Source: Pedobacter sp. ok626 | Lineage (GTDB): Bacteria; Bacteroidota; Bacteroidia; Sphingobacteriales; Sphingobacteriaceae | Reading direction: 5' to 3' | DNA: 64,000 nucleotides | Assembly: GCF_900100435.1 (NCBI RefSeq) | Contig: NZ_FNEX01000009.1 | Coordinates: 186,001-250,000, forward strand | Part shown: positions 45,440 through 53,861 of the stretch, in pieces | Layout of the letters: the number at the start of each line of letters is the position of its first letter | Numbering within the stretch: the stretch's first letter is position 1 | Position numbers and translations under genes: made by a program | The notes under the pieces: generated by a model | What the model saw: the letters and a program-made list of their open reading frames with translations, nothing else | Database searches by the model: none | Told to the model about the DNA's origin: nothing

Positions 45440-46444
45440 TTACACGCCTGCAAAAATCAGCAAACCAAGCCCAGCGATAAAAAAGCAAAACATTGCGATT
45501 AACAAGCTATTGGTACCTCGGGGCGAATTACGAAATTCTTTCCAAATGAAAACACCCCATAATGCAGCTATAAGTGTTGCTCCCTGTCCCAATCCATACG
45601 ATATAGCAGGGCCCGCTTTTCCCGCAGCGATCAGATTCAACGAATTTCCCAGTCCCCAAATCAAACCACCCAATACACCTGTTAAATGTGTACTAAAACT
45701 TCCTGAAAAATAAGCTTTATAATTAGTCGGTTCACCTACAATCGGTCTTCTTATAAGGATCGTGTTAAACAGAAAATTGCTTAAAAAGATACCAAGTGAA
45801 AAAACAAATACGGCTGTATAAGGAGTCATTTTACCAGCAGCGGGCGATACAAAGTTCTCAAGGTCCATAGAAGCTGCTATAAAGTGGTAGAAGAAAGCCA
45901 TCAGTACACCTGCGGTGATGCAGATTCCAATCCCTTTTGCTGACACTTTTTTCTGCTCTCCTGTACTTTTTCTTTTATAGGCCACGGCATTTAGAAATAT
46001 CGCCACAACAATTAATATCACCCCAGCAAATAACAAAATGGGGTCTCCTTTTTGCGAACCGGCATAATTAATCAACACTCCTAAAACCAATGCTAAGCCT
46101 ATGGCTAATGGAAAGGCGACAGACATACCTGCTATGGCTATAGCTGCAGACAATAAAATATTTGCGGCGTTAAAAATTACGCCTCCAAACAAGGCACTTG
46201 TTATATTTGAGCTGTCCGCCTGTTTAAGATCGGTCAGAAAATCACGTCCCTGATGACCGACACTGCCCATTGTAAAAGCAGAAATTACTGAAAAAAGTAA
46301 AATCCCTATTACATAATCCCAATAAAATAGTTCAAAGCGCCATGTTTTCCCGGCCATTTTTTGTGTATTAGCCCATGATCCCCAACACAGCATAGTGATA
46401 AGGCAAAATACGACTGCAAGTGAGTAACTTTCAATAATAAACAT
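45440..46444 (-). CDS. GRP-family sugar permease, probable ribose transporter (RusT-like)
   Basis: The 334-residue protein has ten membrane helices in a drug/metabolite-transporter fold and opens MFIIESYSLAVVFCLITMLCWGSWANTQKM, the pattern of the glucose/ribose porter family. The helix GGVIFNAANILLSAAIAIAGMSVAFPLAIG is also typical. In the Bacteroides rus locus a permease of this kind (RusT) brings ribose into the cytoplasm. Here it follows the ribokinase gene by 23 bases, which supports ribose. It is the last gene of the locus. Confidence 0.82.
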   Translation of the reverse strand: MFIIESYSLAVVFCLITMLCWGSWANTQKMAGKTWRFELFYWDYVIGILLFSVISAFTMGSVGHQGRDFLTDLKQADSSNITSALFGGVIFNAANILLSAAIAIAGMSVAFPLAIGLALVLGVLINYAGSQKGDPILLFAGVILIVVAIFLNAVAYKRKSTGEQKKVSAKGIGICITAGVLMAFFYHFIAASMDLENFVSPAAGKMTPYTAVFVFSLGIFLSNFLFNTILIRRPIVGEPTNYKAYFSGSFSTHLTGVLGGLIWGLGNSLNLIAAGKAGPAISYGLGQGATLIAALWGVFIWKEFRNSPRGTNSLLIAMFCFFIAGLGLLIFAGV

Positions 46445-46467
46445 AGTGTCTTTTTTAAAATTCTGGT

Positions 46468-47376
46468 TTATGGTATAAAAATTTCATTTCTTGATGGTGC
46501 AGATGATTGTGCACCCAAACGGGTTACAGATATTGCAGAAGCATTACAGGCAAAAGTCACTGCATCCTGAATACTTTTGTTTTCTGATAAAGCTACGGCA
46601 AAGGCCCCATTGAACACATCACCAGCAGCAGTGGTATCTATTGCTTCCACAACCGGGGCATGAGTATGCATAAATTCGTTATCATGGAATATCAAAGCCC
46701 CTTCTCTTCCTAAAGTAATGATCACTGTTTCAACACCTTTTCCTTTGATAATCTGAGCTGCTTTCTTTGCACTTTCTATATCATTTACAGCTATACCGGA
46801 TAATATTTCAGCCTCAGTTCTATTAGGCGTAATAACGGAAATATTACTTAAGAAGGCATCCGATAAGCTGCAGGCAGGTGCAGGATTCAGCACAACTTTT
46901 ACACCTTTGGCCGCCGCCATTTGTACAACATGCACTACCGTTGCTAAAGGAATTTCCAATTGAATCAAAACTATTTTTGCCTGGTCAATTAACTGCTCAA
47001 TATTCACGAGATCGTTTACACTAAGCGTTGCGTTTGCACCAGATGCAACGACAATACAGTTTTCAGCATTCTGATCCACTGTAATCAGAGCTACACCTGA
47101 GGGGTTATCTGGGTCAGATAAAATATGATCAGTATTAATTCCTTCTTCCTCGAAAAGTTGCTTAGACTGTCTGCCAAAGATATCATTTCCAATTTTACAT
47201 ATAAACGTTACATTTCCGCCAAGTCTGGCGGCTGCAACTGCCTGATTCGCGCCCTTTCCTCCAGGGTTCATAAAGAAAACTCCACCCAGAGTCGTTTCTC
47301 CTGCAACGGGTAGGTGTTCAGTTTTTATAACCATATCTGTGTTTGAGCTTCCTACAACTAAAATCATTGGATTCAT
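46468..47376 (-). CDS. rbsK: Ribokinase
   Basis: The 302-residue PfkB-family kinase phosphorylates ribose to ribose 5-phosphate. The sugar-binding motif GGKGANQ (39-45) and C-terminal motif DTTAAGDVFNGAF with catalytic Asp253 are intact, and ITPNRTEAEIL is typical of ribokinases. Only one kinase gene is present, whereas the Bacteroides rus locus has two. It lies between the GH106-type gene and the permease on the same strand. Confidence 0.93.
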   Translation of the reverse strand: MNPMILVVGSSNTDMVIKTEHLPVAGETTLGGVFFMNPGGKGANQAVAAARLGGNVTFICKIGNDIFGRQSKQLFEEEGINTDHILSDPDNPSGVALITVDQNAENCIVVASGANATLSVNDLVNIEQLIDQAKIVLIQLEIPLATVVHVVQMAAAKGVKVVLNPAPACSLSDAFLSNISVITPNRTEAEILSGIAVNDIESAKKAAQIIKGKGVETVIITLGREGALIFHDNEFMHTHAPVVEAIDTTAAGDVFNGAFAVALSENKSIQDAVTFACNASAISVTRLGAQSSAPSRNEIFIP

Positions 47377-47433
47377 TTTTTAATTTCTTTTATTATTTAA
47401 AATAGATTCAGCATACGTTCAACATTTTATAAT

Positions 47434-50400
47434 TTAATACTGAACCTTGATCACGTTTACTGGCCCGGTTAAGCCCGATCGCTCGTATTTGTTATGCGCA
47501 GGGAGATTAATGACATCCGTGCGTGTTAACCTGTCCTTCGCATCAAGTTTGCTATCTCCTATTAAGCGGTTTATCCAGGTGTTCACCACCTCTATCTCCA
47601 CATTATTCTTTCCTTCTTTAATAACTTTTGAAACATCAACCTGCCAGGGGGCTGTCCATACTGAACCTACATCCTGACCATTGATCTTAATTCTGGCCAT
47701 TCCATTAATATGCCCTGTATTCAGGAAGATTGTTCCTTCCCGATCCACCTTCTTCAGGCTAAAGGTTGACTTATATACAGCTGATCCAGAAAAGTTTTTT
47801 ATACGCTCATCCCTGTGGTCCGACCAGCTAATCAATTCATTAAACACAATAGGTTTTTCCGGGCCTCCGGATATCGGAGAATTGAGAAAACTGACTTCCC
47901 ACGGAGCAGATAAAGTAAGCAGGTGCCTGCCTACAGGAAAATTCTCCCGTATGCCTGAATTCTTCTTCGATTCACCTTTATTAAAAACCACAAAACCACT
48001 TTGATTGGTTTCAAGTCTGAATGAAATGGACGTTTTACCATCAGCATTACTAAAAACGGGTAAGTCTCTCTTGGTTCCGGTCGCCGGATCCCACCAGTAA
48101 GGCTGAGCATTAGCCACTCTAAATACAGCAGAGAATTCAACATCACCATCAGACTGATTGGTCATAAAATATAGCTCATTTGCTTCGGTACTTCGATGGG
48201 TATATAATATTTTATTACCGACACTAGATTTCAGGTCGGGAGCCAGACCGATATAGTCCAGTGCTTCCTGCATAGAAATACCTTCCATAACCAGGCCATT
48301 ACCATATTTTCTTATTCCTTTCTTCAGTATTGTTCCGCCCCATAAATTTTGTGCAAGCGTTCTAATACGTTTATCAGCTTCCGGATAATCCTGTAGACTA
48401 GGCGATCTTTCCGGAGCTTTTCCCAATACTACGGCACCATCCTTTACAAGTGACCCAATTTTCTCCAGCAAAGCTGGACGCATGGTTTTAAGTGGCGGAA
48501 GAACCAACAGGCTATACTGTACACCGTCGGGCAATAAGAGTTTTCGATTTCTAACAGTTATCCTGTTTAGTATCACATCTGCATTAATGTAATCATAGGA
48601 GTAGCCTTCAGGCAATTCAGGATTTCTAATCCCTGTCATCTTAGGTGCATCTTCTCCGATAAAATAAGCAACATCATTTACCGGAGTTCCCTGCTGAAGT
48701 AAATAATTACATCTCCTCAAATAATCTATAAAAGCTGCTCCCTGATAAAACCAGGTATTTTTTCTGTTAAACTCTGTACTAAACCATGCATTCAGACCGG
48801 GATAATTTGATTCGTCGGGCTGGTGGACATAAAGGTGCAATAAAGTCTGATTCACGCCTTCTGTAAAAGACCAATCCCCCCTTTTTTTCAATAAGGCCGG
48901 ATATCGGCTATATGCTCCACCGCCAGCAGTAAAAGATTCTGCCCAAACCCTGTTTTTACCGTAGATATGAGCCGCTGAAGATGCTGATTTATTCTCGATG
49001 TTTCCAAGTTCACCTTCGTTCCAAAATTCGCCTGCCACCTCATCAGACGCACCTCCATATTTTAAGAACTCTGACGGGAAACCCCAATGTCCATAATTTT
49101 CCAGCCAAAGTTTAAGGCCTGCTTTGTTACCAAGTTTCTTTAAACCTCCAACATATTCAGTAGCAACCAGATCAGCAACAAGTCTTCTAAGATCCCATAA
49201 AAATCTATCAGATTGATCAGCACTTCCGACAATATTACCTGTCAGTACCGGAAGCCAGGGCAAAGGATCATAGCCGTAAATTAGTTTAAAGGTACGCTGT
49301 AAACTATCAGTCCAATTTTGAGAGCCCATTTCATAGCTATCAGCAACTAAATATTTAAAAGTCTTGCGTTTTTCCTCCGGTATACGAGTCAGTACTTTTC
49401 CAATAAAGGAGTCAAAATGGGAAGCCAGTTTTTTATGGTCCATTTTATCCACTTCCAGCCCCTTTCCCTCTGGTGATGCCGGACTGTTCGTTACGCCTGT
49501 AGTTGCAAGGTAGTAATTCAAGATCAGCCACTTTCCAGCAGGCACCTTCCAGTTAAGTTGACCTTGTTGGTTTACAAACGATTTTAAATTGATTACTTTT
49601 TTCGGATCTATTATCAATTGAGCATCCTTAGTTTCCCCTTGTGTCTGCCATTGATATTCCGGCCAAAGCGGTAATGGAGTTGCGTACATCTTAGCCAATT
49701 GTTTTTCCATATAACGTTCCAGGTAAGCAGCCGGAGACAAATCGATCTCCTTGAATCCCGCTTGTCCCTCTATATGTTGTAATACAATCCTAAATTCATT
49801 TGAATTAACGGGATCGAGGGCGATAGTTAATGGTGCATAAGGGATAAAACCAACCTGTTTACTCGGATTAATCCTATTTATATTAAACGTTTTAATTGTT
49901 TCCATTTTTCCGTTGCGCATTGCTTGTAGTAGTGCATCGGCAGAGAATGGTACTTCAGCAGGATGCAGAACCAGACTTCGAATGGTTAAAGCTTTTTTCA
50001 GCTTGATATTGATACTACAGCTTTTGACACCTGAAGAGAGCATAGATGAGGTTGCAAAATTACCATCCGTCAAATTTGATATATTATTGATATTTGCATC
50101 TGCTGTCAGTTGTGGCTGATAAGACTTCAGATCAAAATCAGCATAATCAGGAGCGGGTACAGCAAGTGTAAATAAATAACTCGTATCTGTATTTGCCGGC
50201 ATTACATTCATATCAAGTTGCTGCCCCCCTTTTACCATTAACCTGCTGCTTGTAATATAGCGCATGGAAGATGTCGGTTTTATCCAGGGCCCTCCGCTCT
50301 GGCTCCATCCCGGACTATTGAACATTCCCAAAGTAATTCCGTTCTTAGTTGCTGTTTCCATAGCCACCTCAGTCGCTTTCCACCATTGGTCAGAAAATAA

Positions 50401-50697
50401 TTTTACATCTCCAAAAGAGGTACCTTCTTCTTTAGAAAGCCCTATATTACCTATGAATGCGCCACCAATACCCACCTTTTTCATTGCTTCCAGATCCTTT
50501 ACCACGCCAGCTGGTGAGATATGATCGTTTATCCAATACCAATAGACATAAGGCCTCACAGAATCCGGTGGAGTTAAAAATCCTTTTGAAAGTGTTGAAT
50601 TTTCCGCTTTAAATTGAGCTGCCAGATTAAAAACACCAAATAAGGAAATCAATAAAATCAGTCCGGTTCTTAGGGTATATTTGTTTAATTCGTTCAT
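47434..50697 (-). CDS. GH106-type glycoside hydrolase (alpha-L-rhamnosidase family)
   Basis: The 1087-residue secreted protein has a signal peptide (cleavage near NLAAQ, residue 27) and the GH106 opening: PPDSVRPYVYWYWINDHIS, DLEAMKKVGIGGAFIGNIG, GITLGMFNSPGWSQSGGPWI. The barrel is followed by beta domains ending in a galactose-binding-like region (GTIFLNTGHINGMARIKINGQ) and VGSVWTAPWQVDV. Known GH106 members release L-rhamnose from complex glycans; similar proteins in other loci may have different specificity. It begins 3 bases after the stop of the nucleoside hydrolase fusion. Confidence 0.85.
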   Translation of the reverse strand: MNELNKYTLRTGLILLISLFGVFNLAAQFKAENSTLSKGFLTPPDSVRPYVYWYWINDHISPAGVVKDLEAMKKVGIGGAFIGNIGLSKEEGTSFGDVKLFSDQWWKATEVAMETATKNGITLGMFNSPGWSQSGGPWIKPTSSMRYITSSRLMVKGGQQLDMNVMPANTDTSYLFTLAVPAPDYADFDLKSYQPQLTADANINNISNLTDGNFATSSMLSSGVKSCSINIKLKKALTIRSLVLHPAEVPFSADALLQAMRNGKMETIKTFNINRINPSKQVGFIPYAPLTIALDPVNSNEFRIVLQHIEGQAGFKEIDLSPAAYLERYMEKQLAKMYATPLPLWPEYQWQTQGETKDAQLIIDPKKVINLKSFVNQQGQLNWKVPAGKWLILNYYLATTGVTNSPASPEGKGLEVDKMDHKKLASHFDSFIGKVLTRIPEEKRKTFKYLVADSYEMGSQNWTDSLQRTFKLIYGYDPLPWLPVLTGNIVGSADQSDRFLWDLRRLVADLVATEYVGGLKKLGNKAGLKLWLENYGHWGFPSEFLKYGGASDEVAGEFWNEGELGNIENKSASSAAHIYGKNRVWAESFTAGGGAYSRYPALLKKRGDWSFTEGVNQTLLHLYVHQPDESNYPGLNAWFSTEFNRKNTWFYQGAAFIDYLRRCNYLLQQGTPVNDVAYFIGEDAPKMTGIRNPELPEGYSYDYINADVILNRITVRNRKLLLPDGVQYSLLVLPPLKTMRPALLEKIGSLVKDGAVVLGKAPERSPSLQDYPEADKRIRTLAQNLWGGTILKKGIRKYGNGLVMEGISMQEALDYIGLAPDLKSSVGNKILYTHRSTEANELYFMTNQSDGDVEFSAVFRVANAQPYWWDPATGTKRDLPVFSNADGKTSISFRLETNQSGFVVFNKGESKKNSGIRENFPVGRHLLTLSAPWEVSFLNSPISGGPEKPIVFNELISWSDHRDERIKNFSGSAVYKSTFSLKKVDREGTIFLNTGHINGMARIKINGQDVGSVWTAPWQVDVSKVIKEGKNNVEIEVVNTWINRLIGDSKLDAKDRLTRTDVINLPAHNKYERSGLTGPVNVIKVQY

Positions 50698-50700
50698 GTT

Positions 50701-53700
50701 TTATTTATCAATTGTTACCAATAGTGTCTGCCATTTATCAAGGTGCAGTTCCAATACATTTCCATTGTTTGTAATCCGGGTATTCCCAGGTATAACGAGT
50801 CCGGATACCGGGTCCCAGACCATCAAACTTTTATCAGATTTTTTAAAAGTTACTTTTACATCCTGTGCTTTATCCGCTGCATTCACAAACAGATATACTT
50901 CTGCTGCTTTACCAGACTTAGCCAATGCAACAATATTTTCAGTTCCAGCTTCAATTCGATATCCCGAATCTGTATCAGCCGAAATTTGCGAAGCAATCTG
51001 AGTTAGATTATCCGAAAAAACGATATTGTTGTAAGCGCTAAATTTTTCTCTAAGGTCGATGGCCTCAAGTTCAAATCCATTCCCATTTAGCAAGGCCACC
51101 TCAGTATTCTGGAAATAAAGGTTTATGCCCTGACCTGCAAGCCTGATCAAATGATCCAGCTGTTCTTTCTGCAATACCGCCAGCTTTGGAATAATCAATT
51201 TTTTAATTTCTTTTCCGGCTTCAGCCAACTTTTCACGGTCTATATAATTGAAGTCAATATGCTGATCAACCAGTGCCAGCCCGAGTTCGGTAAAATTATC
51301 GCTTAAAAACAATGCTTCTTTATCGAAATGTTCCCTTCCAATGGATAAGGGAATTAAGGTTTTAGCCCAGATGCTCTCAATTGGATAATACACCGCAACT
51401 TGTGGTTGTCTTTTTCCCTGGTCCAGCAAATAAGCAACCCTACCAATGTAATTTGTAAACTGTTTATTCTCTTCGACACTCATTTTATCATGCCTGTAAT
51501 AAGAATTAAACCGATCAACTCCATAGGCAAATTGAATACCTACTGCAGCCATTTGACCATTTATACCAGCATTATTGCTATCGAATGCACTGGATATTTC
51601 ACTCATTACCTGTTTTTTCCCATATGTATCTGCAACCGAAGAAGCGAATTTAGCAGTCGTAACGCCCCAACGTTTTGCGATCAATGGATAAGCGGTAAGT
51701 AGATCTATCCCCGGAAACTGCATATGCTTATACATTTCCATCAAACTTCCTTCAAAAATCGGATGGTAAAACAAGTCCTCTTCCAACAGTAGATGCCCGG
51801 ATGATGCAACATTATTCTTTGCTGCAAATTCCTCCAGCGGTTTAAAATAACATTCCGCTACCAGCTCCATTAATGTCTGATAATAATCTATCCTGACCTT
51901 AAATGCAGTTGCCGATTGCCCTTCCACCAGATAGGGAAGCTTATTAAACAAGTCATATCCTCTTCTTCTTTTAAACTCAGTCAGCAAACTTTCACTCCAA
52001 TTTAAGGTTGGAAAGGCCGGAATGTTAAAATCTGGCTGATCGCGGACTCCAGGTGTTACAGGTGGTTTGTTGTTCAAAAAATGGGTTCCGACTAAGGATG
52101 GTTCATCTGTAAAAAAAGCTTCAATTCCTTTCCCAAAGTAGTCGCCGACATGATGTTTATATTGTTCATGTGTAACCTTAATGAAATCGGCTGTAGCTTT
52201 CTTTTCCAATAAATTCACCATTTTCCGCTGCTCAAACCAATTGTGTGTAGCGTGGGTATTTTCATAAAAAGGTTTCTGTACAAAGTACTGCACTTTCCAG
52301 TTCCCTTTCCCTTTAGGGGCTGACCACTTCAGGTTCCCTCTTGCATCGGTATACTTTCTAAGATCAATTATTGCATTAGTACCAAATCCAGTTTCAGGAT
52401 AAGCAAATGCCGCCAGGAATTTGGTATGTCCATGCGGAAATGCTATAACTAGCTGCTTTCCTTTATTCACGACTTTGGATATAACGGACAGACCAAGTGC
52501 CTGAGCAGAAGGATCATCTTTCAATACTATACCGCCGGCTGCACCGCTCGGATATCCCTTTTCGTCATAAATCCATATCCTTAAATCCAGTTTATCAATT
52601 GCATAAGCAATATCGGAACGAAATTTCTCCCAGTTTTGTGTTGAGCTCAGGTAATCCTGATAGGATACGTTCGTAACTACACCACCATAGCCCAACTCTT
52701 TTAAATTTCTGATCAGGGTAGTATCCAGATGTTCATGAATGATCCTTAAAGGCCGGTACTTCAATGCAGGATTTTGGAAGCCTTGAACATCAATATTACT
52801 TTTCAGCTCCGTTATTCTGGAATTCGCAGTCATGACTAATTCTACAAAGCGGTTTTTAATTTTACTGCGTTCTGATTCGCCGGGTGTATGTAGAAAATAG
52901 TGCTTTCCCTTATCCCCCTCTTTAAACTCCGTATAGCCCTGCTCATCCACTATAAATTTACCTGGCACACTTTGTTTAAAATAGTGTGCTGATTTTTCTA
53001 TCGCAAACAAGACAGAAGTAAGGTCCCAGGTTTCCCTGTTATAGGGCATCGTAATGTACTCCTTGTAGGCGGTAACCAACGGTTGGTTCCCTCGATAACC
53101 AAGGTTAGCTTCAATAGCTGATGCAGGAAAATGAACACTTGCTCCTACTTCAAACGGACTAACATAAATAACTGTCGGCCAACGATTAAAAATTTTCCTG
53201 GCAGCAGGAAGATCACTGATCACATTGAATTCTTTTTGCCTTCGCGTACTAAAATTCCCCGCCATTGTACTCAAAAATTTCACCTTTCGTTTTACCAGTT
53301 CTAAACCATTCAATTTTGAATATTGATCTGATTTAGATTCCAGTAATTTCGCAAGATTTGTAGAGAAACCTACCGAAATAATTACAACTGAAGTGTCTTT
53401 AGCTTTGGCCAACATACGCCGATAAAAGTGAACAGCAGTTTCAACATCGCTATAATTTTTTATGCTGCTCGAGTACAGCAACTGGCCTTGTTCCTTATAC
53501 TCCATCACCCTTCTGGCAAAGCTCTTAGCTTCAACTTCACCCTCGACACCCTTTTGTACTGTTGCTATGGGTAACTGGCTGTAACCATACTGGCGCCGCA
53601 TTAGATCTATAAATTGTAAGGAACTTAAACTTTGTTTATTATTACTGATACCAAGGAAATTAATTTTTCCCTGATCTGCGTATCTGAAAAGCATAGCGAG

Positions 53701-53853
53701 TGCGAGCCCATCATCCACATCATTTCCCATATCAGTTTCAAAAATTACCGGAGTGGGTATGTTTTTTTGCGCCTTGCAAGGGATGGCCTCAGCCACCCCG
53801 AAAGCAAGAACGATAAAGAATATCTTTATTGACTTAGATTTAAACACCTTCAT
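50701..53853 (-). CDS. Fusion of nucleoside hydrolase and glycosidase-like protein
   Basis: The 1050-residue protein has a signal peptide (residues 1-28). Residues 30-345 are an inosine-uridine nucleoside hydrolase domain with the calcium-binding start FETDMGNDVDDGLALAM (Asp41, Asp45, Asp48), a VVIISVGFSTNLAKLL segment and the late Asp region. From about 350 on it resembles GH106-like glycosidases (RIIHEHLDTTLIRNLKELGY, RIWIYDEKGYPSGAAGG, EAFFTDEPSLVG, VMSEISSAFDSN). In the Bacteroides rus locus a nucleoside hydrolase and a glycosidase are separate genes. The join suggests coupled release of ribose from nucleoside- or ribosyl-bearing substrates. Confidence 0.82.
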   Translation of the reverse strand: MKVFKSKSIKIFFIVLAFGVAEAIPCKAQKNIPTPVIFETDMGNDVDDGLALAMLFRYADQGKINFLGISNNKQSLSSLQFIDLMRRQYGYSQLPIATVQKGVEGEVEAKSFARRVMEYKEQGQLLYSSSIKNYSDVETAVHFYRRMLAKAKDTSVVIISVGFSTNLAKLLESKSDQYSKLNGLELVKRKVKFLSTMAGNFSTRRQKEFNVISDLPAARKIFNRWPTVIYVSPFEVGASVHFPASAIEANLGYRGNQPLVTAYKEYITMPYNRETWDLTSVLFAIEKSAHYFKQSVPGKFIVDEQGYTEFKEGDKGKHYFLHTPGESERSKIKNRFVELVMTANSRITELKSNIDVQGFQNPALKYRPLRIIHEHLDTTLIRNLKELGYGGVVTNVSYQDYLSSTQNWEKFRSDIAYAIDKLDLRIWIYDEKGYPSGAAGGIVLKDDPSAQALGLSVISKVVNKGKQLVIAFPHGHTKFLAAFAYPETGFGTNAIIDLRKYTDARGNLKWSAPKGKGNWKVQYFVQKPFYENTHATHNWFEQRKMVNLLEKKATADFIKVTHEQYKHHVGDYFGKGIEAFFTDEPSLVGTHFLNNKPPVTPGVRDQPDFNIPAFPTLNWSESLLTEFKRRRGYDLFNKLPYLVEGQSATAFKVRIDYYQTLMELVAECYFKPLEEFAAKNNVASSGHLLLEEDLFYHPIFEGSLMEMYKHMQFPGIDLLTAYPLIAKRWGVTTAKFASSVADTYGKKQVMSEISSAFDSNNAGINGQMAAVGIQFAYGVDRFNSYYRHDKMSVEENKQFTNYIGRVAYLLDQGKRQPQVAVYYPIESIWAKTLIPLSIGREHFDKEALFLSDNFTELGLALVDQHIDFNYIDREKLAEAGKEIKKLIIPKLAVLQKEQLDHLIRLAGQGINLYFQNTEVALLNGNGFELEAIDLREKFSAYNNIVFSDNLTQIASQISADTDSGYRIEAGTENIVALAKSGKAAEVYLFVNAADKAQDVKVTFKKSDKSLMVWDPVSGLVIPGNTRITNNGNVLELHLDKWQTLLVTIDK

Positions 53854-53861
53854 ACTTCTCC

